Positions 11,685 through 19,775 are shown, counted from the first letter of the stretch. The stretch is 64,000 nt of DNA from Pseudomonas sp. QTF5 (GCF_000512695.2 NZ_AZRW02000008.1:123644-187643), one strand, 5' to 3'. Numbers and translations: made by a program. The notes: generated by a model from the sequence alone, not told the origin.

Positions 11685-11728
11685 CGTAGGAGCGAACTGT
11701 GGCGAGGGGGCTTGTCCCCGTTGGGAAA
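11685..11728. repeat. REP-type repeat
   Basis: Immediately behind wbpZ is TCCGTAGGAGCGAACTGTGG followed by CGAGGGGGCTTGTCCCCGTT, a short GC-rich imperfect palindrome of the kind scattered through fluorescens-group genomes after stop codons. It has no coding value and forms the left edge of the gene remnant that follows. Confidence 0.6.
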
Positions 11729-12063
11729 CCGAAGACGTTTCCCCCTACGAATCCCTCAATTCAAAAAAACTCCACGAAGCCGCTGACCGCGCGCTCGATC
11801 ACTACCTCAACCCCTCTGCGACCAAGCAGAAGGGTGGCGAACCGTACGCGGGTTGGTCGACCAGGGAATGGAACCCGGCAGGGCCTAAGCCCTCCCACGC
11901 GCAGCTCGACATGAAGCAAGCACAAAAGTGCGCCATTCTAAACCTGGGCGACCAAACCCGATCACTGAATTTGCAGCGACCCCCAAAGCCTATCCCCCCG
12001 ACTTCTGACACGACAACCGCTAGAACTTGTCGGAATCGTCCTTCAGAACAGCCAAATCTGTAG
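11722..12063 (+). pseudogene. Remnant of a DUF6124/DUF3077-type small protein
   Basis: One frame reads WETEDVSPYESLNSKKLHEA then ADRALDHYLNPSATKQK, which I recognise as the N-terminal half of a small protein family common in Pseudomonas (usual pattern SPYES..SKKLHEAADRALDHYLNP). There is no start codon: the REP repeat replaces the first residues. After about residue 35 the frame runs into unrelated sequence up to a TAG at 12061, so the C-terminal helices of the family are missing. It is a broken fragment with no expected function. Confidence 0.55.
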
Positions 12064-12100
12064 GATATTCGCAAATGTTTTCAGGCCAGCCGAGATCAAA

Positions 12101-12190
12101 TGTGGGAGCGGGCTTGCTCGCGAAGGCTGTTTAACATTCAACATGGAAGTTGTCTGACACACCGCTTTCGCGAGCAAGCCCGCTCCCACA
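12101..12190. repeat. REPIN: inverted pair of REP sequences
   Basis: Two perfectly complementary 24-base arms, 12101-12124 (TGTGGGAGCGGGCTTGCTCG plus CGAA) and 12167-12190, enclose a 42-base loop. This is the classic fluorescens-group REPIN, a non-autonomous element mobilised by REP-associated tyrosine transposases. No transposase lies in the window. Confidence 0.9.
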
Positions 12191-12217
12191 GGGGATTTTC
12201 TGTGTTGTCTGGTTCAG

Positions 12218-13295
12218 TTACAGATCCAACACCAACGGCTGCGAACCCTGCGCCGGCACCGCACAACAAATCAGCATCTGTCCGTTATCCGGTCCTGCCG
12301 CCAGCGCCTGTGGATAAATCAACTGACCGCTGATCAACCGGGTCCCGGGCTTGCAAGCGCGCATTCGCCTGGGCCCAAGTACCGGTCAGCAAACTTTTGG
12401 GTGACACGCCGTCAAAGCGCCAGCGTAAGGCCAGTGCCGCGGGCCGTCGCACCACGCGCTCCACCTCGAATGTCCACAGCCGCTCGGCCCCTTGAAAGGC
12501 TTCGACCTGCGGGCCTTCGAGGATGACTTGGGTGCGACCGCTGAGGTGCAACAGGTCGCCCGAATCGAAATCGATGAACAGCAAACCGGCACGAGGATTG
12601 ATCAGCAAGTTGCCCAGGGTATTGAAGAACAGGTTGCCGGCGAAGTCCGGGATGGTCAGGCGATTGCCCTCTACCTGGACGAAACCGGCCTGGCCACCCC
12701 GGTGAGAAACGTCCACCGAGCGTTGGCCATCGACGTCCACATAACTGGCGACAAAGAAGGTATCGGCGCCGGCGATCATGGCTTTGGCCGCGTCATCCAG
12801 CCCGTTAAGGTCCTGCGCGACACGGGTCGACGGATCCGCCAAGGGTACCGAGCGAAACTGGCGCAATTGAATGTATTTTGGGCAATTGCCGAAAGACTGC
12901 TCCACCTTCACCTCGAAGCCGCTCGCCGTCACAGCGCCAACTCGGCCATTGAGACGGTTGCGACGTCGGGTGTGCAGTTCGATACCAAGCAGACCGATCG
13001 CCGCTCCCTCTTGCAATTGCGCAGGGTCGTCGTGGCCAGGCAGGCTGCCGAACTGCAGCAGCGTAGGCTCTGGAGAATGGGCAAAGCCCGGCGCTCCTTC
13101 AAGAATGCCGGCCCAAGGGTTGCCGTCAGCATCCACCGCGCCGTACAGCATGAACGGCAGTTGCTGATAGAACGTGCGGTGCTGATCCGGCATCTCGCTG
13201 CGAATCACCCTACGACCTAATGCGTCCATTCGCTCGGCGACACCCACGTGAGCCTGCAACTGTTTCTCGCCTGCGTGCCAAGGTGAACGTTCCAT
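12218..13295 (-). pseudogene. Pyridoxamine 5-phosphate oxidase-like flavin protein, frameshifted near the C-terminus
   Basis: The start at 13295 (MERSPWHAGEKQLQ) has AGGGGAGA upstream. The N-terminal 330 residues include HRTFYQQLPFMLYGAVDADG, a split-barrel flavin-binding fold typical of PNPOx-like proteins. The annotated frame ends at 12285 with a nonsense tail after ARLQAR. A second frame from about 12352 reads KPGTRLISGQLIYPQALAAG and later MLICCAVPAQGS up to a TAA at 12218, which is the natural family ending. So the gene carries a +1/-2 frameshift near 12350 or the assembly has a small error there. If real, only the last 40 residues are affected. The function is unknown; related proteins are often fused to ferredoxin-reductase domains, which are absent here. 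Confidence 0.65.
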
Positions 13296-13358
13296 AACGG
13301 CTTCTCCCCTGCGCTCCTCGCGCAATAAGAACAGCCCGACTGAATCGGGCCGTGAGCA

Positions 13359-13985
13359 TCAGGCAGTTTTTTGCAAACCGGCGACGGTGCGCGGCATACC
13401 GACAAATCCTGGCAAGGCTTCAATCCGCGCCAGCCAGGCGCGGATGTTGGCGTAGTCATCCAGCGACACATTGCCTTCCGGGGCATGGGCGATGTAGCTG
13501 TACGCGGCGATGTCGGCGATGGTCGGCTCGCTACCGGCCAGATAGGGCGTTGCGCCCAGTTCCTGATCGATCACTTTGAGCCAGGTGTGGGCATAAGCGA
13601 TCACCTCTTGCGCGTTGTAAGGCGCACCAAACACCGTGATTAGCCTTGCCCTGCCCGGGCCAAAGGCAATCGGCCCGGCGGCGACCGACAACCAGCGCTG
13701 AACCTTGGCCGCACCCACCGGATCAGTTGGCAGCCAGCGACCGTTGCCGTATTTCAGCGCAAGGTAAACCAGGATCGCGTTGGAATCGGCCAGCACCACG
13801 CCTTGATCATCAATCACCGGAACCTGACCAAACGGGTTGAGCGCCAGAAAATCCGCTTGCTTGTGCGCGCCTTTGGCCAAATCGACGAAGATCAGCTCGG
13901 TTGGTAGTTGCAACAGCGACAGCATCAGCTCCACACGGTGAGCATGGCCAGAACGTGGGAAGTTGTAGAGTTTGATGGCTTGCAT
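13359..13985 (-). CDS. Glutathione S-transferase family protein
   Basis: 208 residues. The N-terminal thioredoxin-like domain has [20 protein letters not shown], with Ser12 in the usual catalytic Ser/Tyr region, the cis-Pro glutathione site GQVPVIDD and the following [11 protein letters not shown]. The all-helical C-terminal domain carries [20 protein letters not shown], including the conserved N-capping motif. It lies between a LysR regulator and the PNPOx-like gene on the same strand, an arrangement that suggests a small redox or detoxification unit controlled by the LysR protein. The substrate is unknown. Confidence 0.9.
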   Translation of the reverse strand: MQAIKLYNFPRSGHAHRVELMLSLLQLPTELIFVDLAKGAHKQADFLALNPFGQVPVIDDQGVVLADSNAILVYLALKYGNGRWLPTDPVGAAKVQRWLSVAAGPIAFGPGRARLITVFGAPYNAQEVIAYAHTWLKVIDQELGATPYLAGSEPTIADIAAYSYIAHAPEGNVSLDDYANIRAWLARIEALPGFVGMPRTVAGLQKTA

Positions 13986-14117
13986 GGTCGACTCCGCTGG
14001 GTGGTGGCGCCGTTTCAGGAAAGATCAGCGCCGATAGGGGGCTATCTTCCATCCGCAACCAAAACAACAGAATAACCAGCAAATGCAATCCATTATTTCA
14101 GCCAGCGCAATAACCCT

Positions 14118-15023
14118 TCAGCCGTGCAGGGCGGGGTGTTCGCGCAGTACCTTCACCGCGAAGTCCACAAAACTTCGGACCCGCACCGGGGCCTTGCGCC
14201 CACCCTGGTAGACCACATGAATGGGCAATGGCGGCAGTTCGAAGTCAGCCAGAACGATTTCCAGCTCACCGGCGGCGACCTGGCTCGCCACTTGATACGA
14301 CAGCACTCGGGTCAGTCCCAGTCCCATGGCGGCGGCAGTAATAGCCGCCTGATTGGCGGTGACCACAAGGCGCGGTTCCAGACGAACGCTGATCGGCTCT
14401 CCCCCGTCAAGGAACGGCCAGCTTCTGTGCTGCCCAATGGACGAGGTGGCGATGATCGGGGCTGCGCTCAAATCTGCAGGATGCCGGGGCCGACCATGGT
14501 CAGTCAGGAATCCAGGGGAAGCGCAGATCACCCGCCGCACTTCGCCCACGCGAATTGCATGCTGATTGCTGTCAGGCAAATCCCCGATGCGCACAGCCAC
14601 ATCGATGCCCTCCTCGACCATGCTCACCACCCGGTCGACCAGTAGAGCATTGATGCTGACTTCAGGGAATTGAGACAAGTAACCGACCATGACCGGCGTA
14701 ACGAACAAATCACCGAACAATACCGGCGCCGTGATCGTCAGTTGCCCCCGGGGTTGGACGTGGCTCCCGGCCGCCGAATCCTCCGCTTCCTGCACCTCGG
14801 TGAGAATTCTCCGACAGTCCTCAAGATAACGCTGACCCGCCTCGCTCAAATGCACGCTGCGGGTGGTACGTGTCAGCAACTGGGTGCCAATGCGCCTTTC
14901 AAGCGCCGCCACCGCCCGGGTGACACTGGCCGCCGACATCCCCAAACGCCGTGCCGCCGCCGAAAAGCCTTGCTCCTGGGCGACGGTGGCGAAGACCTGC
15001 ATTTCCTGGAAGCGGTCCATCGG
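14118..15023 (-). CDS. LysR-family transcriptional regulator
   Basis: About 301 residues. I prefer ATG 15023 (MDRFQEMQVFATVAQEQGFS) because GAGGGA lies 7 bases upstream; an ATG 12 bases earlier is also open. The N-terminal winged helix-turn-helix shows FSAAARRLGMSAASVTRAVA and LERRIGTQLLTRTTRSVHLS, followed by the two-lobed effector-binding domain. It is of the CrgA/DsdC-like type that usually regulates an adjacent gene. The neighbouring GST, 132 bases away on the same strand, is the likely target. The other neighbour is the peptide cluster, transcribed divergently from its 5-prime end. Confidence 0.9.
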   Translation of the reverse strand, partial: PMDRFQEMQVFATVAQEQGFSAAARRLGMSAASVTRAVAALERRIGTQLLTRTTRSVHLSEAGQRYLEDCRRILTEVQEAEDSAAGSHVQPRGQLTITAPVLFGDLFVTPVMVGYLSQFPEVSINALLVDRVVSMVEEGIDVAVRIGDLPDSNQHAIRVGEVRRVICASPGFLTDHGRPRHPADLSAAPIIATSSIGQHRSWPFLDGGEPISVRLEPRLVVTANQAAITAAAMGLGLTRVLSYQVASQVAAGELEIVLADFELPPLPIHVVYQGGRKAPVRVRSFVDFAVKVLREHPALHG

Positions 15024-15454
15024 GCATTCCCTCATTAAAAATCAAAAGATCGAAGCCGCGGCAGCTTCTCGTAGTCTATTGCGAAAAATAAGTAGTTTAG
15101 CTTCTTCATACCGAAGCTCCTTTAAAGTAGAAAAACCAGAAAAATGAAATCTGTTAATAAACCACATTAATAATTCTAAACGATATTATTTACCATTATT
15201 AATCATGAACCTATACAACAAACCTATTTTTCGGCTGACAAAAAACATAATTAAAACTTCCTACAACTTACCCGTCCTCTGTACGAATATTCTCTAATTC
15301 GTGTAGGCGCCGCCCGAAAAACAATTACAGTTAAAACCAGACCAGGTCGCGGATATAAATTATTAGCTTGACATCCCCGACTTCATCTGCAAAAAATCTA
15401 GGTGTTGCGCAACAGACCTTCTCAAACGCAATACTAAGGATGGAGTAACAGCTA
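15024..15454. other. AT-rich intergenic region upstream of the peptide-modification cluster
   Basis: About 430 bases, visibly AT-rich against the surrounding GC-rich genome, especially 15080-15300. No open frame is supported. It separates the LysR gene from the divergent precursor gene and must hold the promoters of both. The drop in GC is a common sign of horizontally acquired DNA or of a silencer-bound promoter region. Confidence 0.7.
15331..15359 (+). promoter_or_regulatory. Candidate sigma-70 promoter of the peptide cluster
   Basis: TTAAAA at 15331-15336 and TATAAA at 15354-15359 are separated by 17 bases and lie 96 bases before the precursor ATG. A second partial candidate is a perfect TTGACA at 15368-15373, followed by an A-rich but poor -10 (AAAAAT at 18-base spacing). 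Neither is proven. Confidence 0.4.
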
Positions 15455-15631
15455 ATGGATTCTACAATTAATGATGTAACCTTCGAGCTTCAACTGGACA
15501 CAGAAACTGCGGAGAAGTTCTCCGTCATTCTGAACGATGAAAGCCTCATGCATGCTGGTTTTGTGGCACATCAGTCGAACAACAATGTATTGACGCTGGC
15601 TCTGGCTGAAGACGTAAAAATCGCAGCCTGA
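15455..15631 (+). CDS. Candidate RiPP precursor peptide, 58 residues, cysteine-free
   Basis: This short frame starts at ATG 15455 with a strong ribosome site (AAGGATGGAG at 15437-15446). The product begins MDSTINDVTFELQLDTETAE and ends LTLALAEDVKIAA. The N-terminal half is acidic and leader-like (ELQLDTETAEKFSVILNDES). The C-terminal half has the polar patch HAGFVAHQSNNN. It contains no cysteine and only scattered Ser and Thr, so thiazole formation is excluded and backbone thioamidation or hydroxylation is more plausible. It directly precedes YcaO and TfuA genes and ends in a strong hairpin, the usual layout for a highly expressed precursor followed by its modifying enzymes. I do not recognise the peptide family. 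The core and cleavage site cannot be read from the sequence. Confidence 0.75.
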   Translation: MDSTINDVTFELQLDTETAEKFSVILNDESLMHAGFVAHQSNNNVLTLALAEDVKIAA

Positions 15632-15635
15632 AAAA

Positions 15636-15666
15636 ACGGGAGGGAAGTAATTCCCTCCCGTTTTCT
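15636..15666 (+). terminator. Rho-independent terminator between precursor and YcaO genes
   Basis: A perfect 11-base-pair stem (ACGGGAGGGAA / TTCCCTCCCGT) with a GTAA loop is followed by TTTTCT, 5 bases after the precursor stop. It probably lets through only part of transcription, giving many precursor transcripts per enzyme transcript. Confidence 0.9.
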
Positions 15667-15716
15667 ATAGTGTCGAACATGATGCTTGTTGATCAATCAC
15701 TAAAAGGTGACCACTT

Positions 15717-16934
15717 ATGCAAAGGCTTAGTTCGAGCCTTCGTCGCCGCAGTGCCGAAGAAACATTAAAAATTATCGTCAACAACATAGCCCCGCGCTTG
15801 GGCATTACCCGAGTGACCGACACAACCTGGCTGGACCGTATTGGCATTCCGGTGTTTGCCAGTATACGACCGGATGCTTTGAAGGGTTCGCTGTGCGTAA
15901 ACGCTGGCAAAGGCCTCAGATCAGCAGAAGCCAAAATAGGCGCGTACATGGAAGCCATCGAGTTCAGCCTTGCGCAATACAACACTGCACAACTGAAACT
16001 GTTAAAAACCACGCCGAGACAACTCATTGAAAGCCACGAAGGACGAATAGCATTCAATCAGTTCTGCATGTTGTATGGCTTCTCTGCCGACGCCGATTCG
16101 CTCATCATGGCTGTCGAAGTTGACGATGTATTGCGCAAGCAAAAGGTGCTTGCACCCGCCGAACTGGTATTCATTCCCTACTCTGAAAACCCCGGGCAAC
16201 GACTCTTCGGGGAAAGCTCCAGTGGCCTGGCTTCAGGAAATGACTTGGTGGAAGCCTCGGTACACGCTGTTTGCGAACTCATGGAGCGCGATGTTCAAGC
16301 CTTCAATCACCTGCATGACCGCTCCTGCATCGTCAATCTGGACCGCTACAGCGTAGAAACCGACGCCCTGATCAATAAAATCAATGACGCGGGATTAAGC
16401 TTGTCGGTTCGTTACACCGAGAACTGTTTTGGCATGGCCTACTTTCAGGCTTTTATCATGGAAGAGTCTTCCCAGGCGCCCATCTCTGTGGCCACCGGCT
16501 CAGGGTTGCATCCAATCAAGGAAATCGCCTTGATCCGGGCCATCTGCGAGGCGGCCCAGAGCCGTTTAAGCCACATCCATGGAGGCCGGGACGACATCAT
16601 CGAGCGCGTCAAATACTTCGAGAAGAAGGGCCGTTCGGTCGAGCTTCAGGCCATCTCACGCTTGCGTACCGTGGCCACCTCCCGGAAACAGATGATCGAT
16701 TACTCCTCCATCGACTGCCAAGAAGCCGCGATACCCACGATCGAATCGGCCTGGGAGTTGCTCGTTGAGCGGTTGCAGAATATCGGGCTCAGTACTGTGC
16801 TAAGGGTTTTGCTAAGTAAAACGACGGACGACATCACTGTGGTCAGAATCATTATTCCGGGGCTTGAAGCCTTTGAACCCGGTTTGAAAAGGGTCGGTCC
16901 GAGGTTACTTACGTATGTCAAACAAAGCGCTTGA
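15717..16934 (+). CDS. YcaO-domain peptide backbone-modifying enzyme
   Basis: 405 residues, start supported by AAAGGTGA 8 bases upstream. YcaO enzymes use ATP to phosphorylate an amide backbone oxygen so that a nucleophile can replace it. The ATP- and Mg-binding elements are visible: AEAKIGAYMEAIEF at about 70-83, NDLVEASVHAVCELMERD at 175-192 (the Glu-x-x-Glu-Arg-Asp type) and QSRLSHIHGGRDD at 281-293. The C-terminus (LLTYVKQSA) lacks the proline-rich tail of azoline-forming YcaO proteins, and no E1-like ocin-ThiF partner domain is fused. It overlaps a TfuA gene by 20 bases. YcaO-TfuA pairs are known to make thioamides in methyl-coenzyme M reductase and in thioviridamide-type peptides, so thioamidation is the best inference. 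Confidence 0.93.
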   Translation: MQRLSSSLRRRSAEETLKIIVNNIAPRLGITRVTDTTWLDRIGIPVFASIRPDALKGSLCVNAGKGLRSAEAKIGAYMEAIEFSLAQYNTAQLKLLKTTPRQLIESHEGRIAFNQFCMLYGFSADADSLIMAVEVDDVLRKQKVLAPAELVFIPYSENPGQRLFGESSSGLASGNDLVEASVHAVCELMERDVQAFNHLHDRSCIVNLDRYSVETDALINKINDAGLSLSVRYTENCFGMAYFQAFIMEESSQAPISVATGSGLHPIKEIALIRAICEAAQSRLSHIHGGRDDIIERVKYFEKKGRSVELQAISRLRTVATSRKQMIDYSSIDCQEAAIPTIESAWELLVERLQNIGLSTVLRVLLSKTTDDITVVRIIIPGLEAFEPGLKRVGPRLLTYVKQSA

Positions 16935-17616
16935 AGTATGCACACTGTTTGCGGGCCCCTCCCTGCAAGGAATAGACAATCAATTACTGTGCGGTGGCGA
17001 CCTGGTGTTACGCCCGCCTGTCAAACGCGGCGATATCGAACGCCTAGTGGCGCAATCACCCCCTTCGAACCTCGCCATTGTCGATGGCGTGTTTCATGCA
17101 CACCCTGCCGTCGGCCATGCCGAGATACTCGACGCCCTGGGCGCGGGTTGGCGCATTTGGGGATTGTCGTCCATGGGAGCCATTCGTGCCTGTGAAATGG
17201 ATACGCTGGGAATGACAGGCTTTGGTGAAGTGTATCGACAATTCGCCAGTGATCCTGACATGTCCGACGACGAAGTGACCCTGATACATCAAGCACAAGA
17301 GCCTTTTCTTTCACTCAGTGAACCACTTATTCATATCAGGCAATTTTTAAGACAGTGGACGACTGAACAGATCATTACGCCAGCACAAGAACAACACCTA
17401 CTTCACTACCTAAAAAATATGTGGTACGGACATCGAACACTAAATTGTTTGAAAGAAGCCTTGCTGGCACTCCCTGTCGCGGAGCAACAAATAGATAGCG
17501 CCTTGGCCAACTTTTCTGCCTACAGAATAAAGAGCCTGGACTTGATCGATTTTCTCAAACTGCAACCATGGACGCGGACGGTAAAACAGAATGTCGCCAT
17601 CAGAGATACTGTGTGA
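16915..17616 (+). CDS. TfuA-like protein, YcaO partner
   Basis: 233 residues, starting inside the end of the YcaO gene. The TfuA core is clear: LFAGPSLQG near residue 11, IVDGVFHAHPAVGHAEILDA near 55-74, then GLSSMGAIRACEMDTLGMTG near 83-102 and DDEVTLIHQ. In trifolitoxin and thioamide pathways TfuA proteins are thought to recruit or hydrolyse a sulfur donor for the YcaO enzyme. Here the cluster also encodes a sulfur-carrier system that could supply that donor. The tight overlap with YcaO fits a stoichiometric complex. Confidence 0.9.
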   Translation: MSNKALEVCTLFAGPSLQGIDNQLLCGGDLVLRPPVKRGDIERLVAQSPPSNLAIVDGVFHAHPAVGHAEILDALGAGWRIWGLSSMGAIRACEMDTLGMTGFGEVYRQFASDPDMSDDEVTLIHQAQEPFLSLSEPLIHIRQFLRQWTTEQIITPAQEQHLLHYLKNMWYGHRTLNCLKEALLALPVAEQQIDSALANFSAYRIKSLDLIDFLKLQPWTRTVKQNVAIRDTV

Positions 17617-18361
17617 AATAAATGGTTTGCCCTTTGTGCACCCCATGTTCAATAGCATCAAACTTTTAACGCTCGTCGCCGTTGTACGTAAAAATATCGA
17701 GGGAGGCGAGTTACCTTTAACTTCCTATTTGCAACCAGACTTTGCCACCACCCTATATAGTCGGCACGTCGAAGGTGCGCCCGCGTTTCCGCCCCATCAA
17801 GCGCTCGGTAACGCCGAGCAGATCATGGTGGCTGAAGCGAAGAGCAACCTCAAAGCCTTGCTGCCGGAATGGGCCAATTTATTGGACTTGCCGGTTAAAA
17901 TACATAAGTTGCTGACTCAACAAGTCAGCCTGACCAATCCCGTGCTGCCGCAACAAATGTTTCTGGGCGAAGCCGCGTTTACCAGCATGACAGATCTTGA
18001 AGAGTTGCTGGTGCATGAACTGTCCCATATCTGGTCCAGTTTGATCGCTGAGATTTACGACTTCCAGCTCAAAGACAGTTCGAACAACTACATACTGCCA
18101 TCAGGAACCGGCGGCAAGAACCCTAGGGGTGTCTTGCTGGCTTGCCTGTTTGCGGTCAGCGCCGTGAACTACCACCAGCGGTTGTTGGCCAGCGGTTCCG
18201 TGCGAGCTCGACCCGAACGGCTCGAATACTTGCACCAGTACTTCCTCAAAAGTCTGGCCACTCTCCAAACGTCGGCCGAACTGTCCGAAATCGGAAAACT
18301 GATCACCTCCAGGCTGGATGCGTTTTCCAGCGACCTGACAACTGACACCGTTCAAGGATGA
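17591..18361 (+). CDS. HExxH-motif putative peptide-modifying protein (alpha-ketoglutarate HExxH hydroxylase-like)
   Basis: 256 residues, overlapping the TfuA gene by 26 bases; the ribosome site is weak and a start at Met19 is possible. The motif VHELSHIWSSL places His142, Glu143 and His146 in a HExxH array. About 30 residues later comes NPRGVLLACLFAVSAVNYHQ, which resembles the Pro-Arg-x-Leu-Gly-Gly-Leu-Leu region of the HExxH putative peptide modification proteins. Members of that group were recently shown to be alpha-ketoglutarate and iron dependent peptide beta-hydroxylases, not proteases. I infer the same chemistry here. A zinc peptidase that removes the leader remains the alternative, and no other protease is visible in the cluster. 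Confidence 0.72.
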   Translation: MSPSEILCEINGLPFVHPMFNSIKLLTLVAVVRKNIEGGELPLTSYLQPDFATTLYSRHVEGAPAFPPHQALGNAEQIMVAEAKSNLKALLPEWANLLDLPVKIHKLLTQQVSLTNPVLPQQMFLGEAAFTSMTDLEELLVHELSHIWSSLIAEIYDFQLKDSSNNYILPSGTGGKNPRGVLLACLFAVSAVNYHQRLLASGSVRARPERLEYLHQYFLKSLATLQTSAELSEIGKLITSRLDAFSSDLTTDTVQG

Positions 18362-18364
18362 CCC

Positions 18365-18637
18365 ATGGCCGTCGTACACTTTCCCCGGCAGTTCATGTCC
18401 TACACCGATCAACATAAAACATACGCCACTGAGGGCTTGTGTGTTAGCGATGTACTGAACAATCTGACCGCTCGGTTTCCCGACCTAATTGGCCCGGTCT
18501 TCTCTGAGGACCTGTACCCGCTGCCGTTCGTGGGGTTGTTCATCGACGGCGTGCCCGTGACCAGTGAGCAACACCGCCGTTGTCCCCTGGACAATAACGC
18601 GCAATTGATTCTGATCAACGCAGTGGCAGGTGGCTGA
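18365..18637 (+). CDS. ThiS/MoaD-like sulfur carrier protein
   Basis: 90 residues with start MAVVHFPRQFMSYTDQHKTY and ending INAVAGG. A beta-grasp pattern, the segment PFVGLFIDGVPVTSEQHRRC, and above all the C-terminal Gly-Gly mark it as a ubiquitin-like sulfur carrier of the MoaD/ThiS class, in which the final glycine is adenylated and converted to a thiocarboxylate. AAGGATGACCC precedes the ATG, 3 bases after the previous stop. The next gene encodes the matching E1-like enzyme. It probably carries sulfur to the YcaO/TfuA pair and is unlikely to serve molybdopterin or thiamine synthesis, since no such genes are nearby. Confidence 0.88.
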   Translation: MAVVHFPRQFMSYTDQHKTYATEGLCVSDVLNNLTARFPDLIGPVFSEDLYPLPFVGLFIDGVPVTSEQHRRCPLDNNAQLILINAVAGG

Positions 18638-18638
18638 C

Positions 18639-19775
18639 ATGCAATGCAATCTGAAGACGGATACATCCCGTTATGCCCGCCAAATCATCCTCAGCGAGGT
18701 CGGCGTTCAGGGGCAGCAGCGCCTCAAAGACAGCAAGGTGCTGGTGGTCGGCGCCGGGGGGCTGGGTTGCCCGGTACTCCTGTACTTGGCAGGTGCTGGC
18801 ATCGGGACAATCGGTATTGTTGATAACGACATCGTCGACGTGAGCAATCTGCACCGACAAATTCTCTATGCGATTGCCGATGTAGGCGACCTGAAAGTAT
18901 TGGCAGCCAAGCGCCGCATCAACCAATTGAACCCCGACATCGTCGTCCACACCGTTGCCACGACGCTGAACCCGGACAACGTCCTGTCGCTGCTGGCGGA
19001 ATACGACATCATCGTCGACGCCACTGATAACTTCGGCGCCAAATACCTTATCAGTGACGCCTGTATCGAGTGTGAAAAGCCGATGGTCTATGCCTCGATC
19101 AGTCAGTTCGAGGGGCAGGTGTCGGTGTTTAACTATTACAACCGGCACACCCAACAACGGGGGCCATGCTTCCGGGATCTGTTCGAAACACCGCCGCCAC
19201 CGCACTTGACACAAAACTGCTCGGAAGCGGGCGTTCTTGGCGTCATACCTGGCTTGCTCGGTTGCTTTCAAGCCAATGAAGTACTCAAGCTTATCCTCCG
19301 TGCCGGGGAGCCCTTGAGCGGGCAATTGTTGTCTATCGACTGCCTGGACAACACTTTCCACCTATTGAACATCAACAAAAAAACACGGGACCGGCCCCCT
19401 GCGAAAACGCTTGGCGCTACGACCACGCTTGCGTGGCGCGACAGCGACTGGCTGTCACCCGACACACTGCATGACTGGATAGCGACACAAGCGCCATTTC
19501 AATTGGTCGATGTGCGCGACGTCAGCGAGCACCAGCAAGGTTCCCTGGGCGGCAGACTGATTCCGCTTAAAGACATCATCAAGCGCCAGGAAGAACTCGA
19601 TACCACTCACCGTATCGTTTTCTATTGCAGATCAGGCGTCAGGAGCAAGGCGGCCCTGCTGGCAGTTCGCAGCGTCAGCCAGCAAGCGGAACTCTATAGC
19701 CTTGAGGGTGGCATCGAGCGATATCTGGCGATTTACCCTGATGAACGATACCCCGTCCTATTTGAACGCCCCTGA
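18639..19775 (+). CDS. E1-like adenylyltransferase with C-terminal rhodanese (MoeB/MoeZ type)
   Basis: 378 residues from ATG 18639 (AGGTGG upstream; a GTG at 18630 is also possible). Residues 1-250 are the ThiF/MoeB domain: ATP loop GAGGLG at 38-43, VDVSNLHRQILY near 67-78, DATDNF near 128-133, and Cys194 in CSEAGVLGVIPG, the position of the ThiF catalytic cysteine. Residues 265-378 are a rhodanese with active-site loop CRSGVRS (Cys330). MoeB proteins normally have two Cys-x-x-Cys pairs binding zinc. Here the first reads CFRD and the second is absent, so the structural zinc site appears lost. It should adenylate the adjacent Gly-Gly carrier and hand it persulfide sulfur from the rhodanese. 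Confidence 0.92.
   Translation: MQCNLKTDTSRYARQIILSEVGVQGQQRLKDSKVLVVGAGGLGCPVLLYLAGAGIGTIGIVDNDIVDVSNLHRQILYAIADVGDLKVLAAKRRINQLNPDIVVHTVATTLNPDNVLSLLAEYDIIVDATDNFGAKYLISDACIECEKPMVYASISQFEGQVSVFNYYNRHTQQRGPCFRDLFETPPPPHLTQNCSEAGVLGVIPGLLGCFQANEVLKLILRAGEPLSGQLLSIDCLDNTFHLLNINKKTRDRPPAKTLGATTTLAWRDSDWLSPDTLHDWIATQAPFQLVDVRDVSEHQQGSLGGRLIPLKDIIKRQEELDTTHRIVFYCRSGVRSKAALLAVRSVSQQAELYSLEGGIERYLAIYPDERYPVLFERP

Noticed and set aside
15717..17616. Azole/azoline (TOMM) biosynthesis
   Set aside because: The precursor has no cysteine, no dehydrogenase gene is present, and YcaO lacks the proline-rich tail; YcaO-TfuA fits thioamides better.
18365..19775. Housekeeping molybdopterin or thiamine genes (moaD-moeB or thiS-thiF)
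   Set aside because: No other cofactor genes are nearby, the zinc cysteines of MoeB are lost, and the genes are embedded in the YcaO operon.
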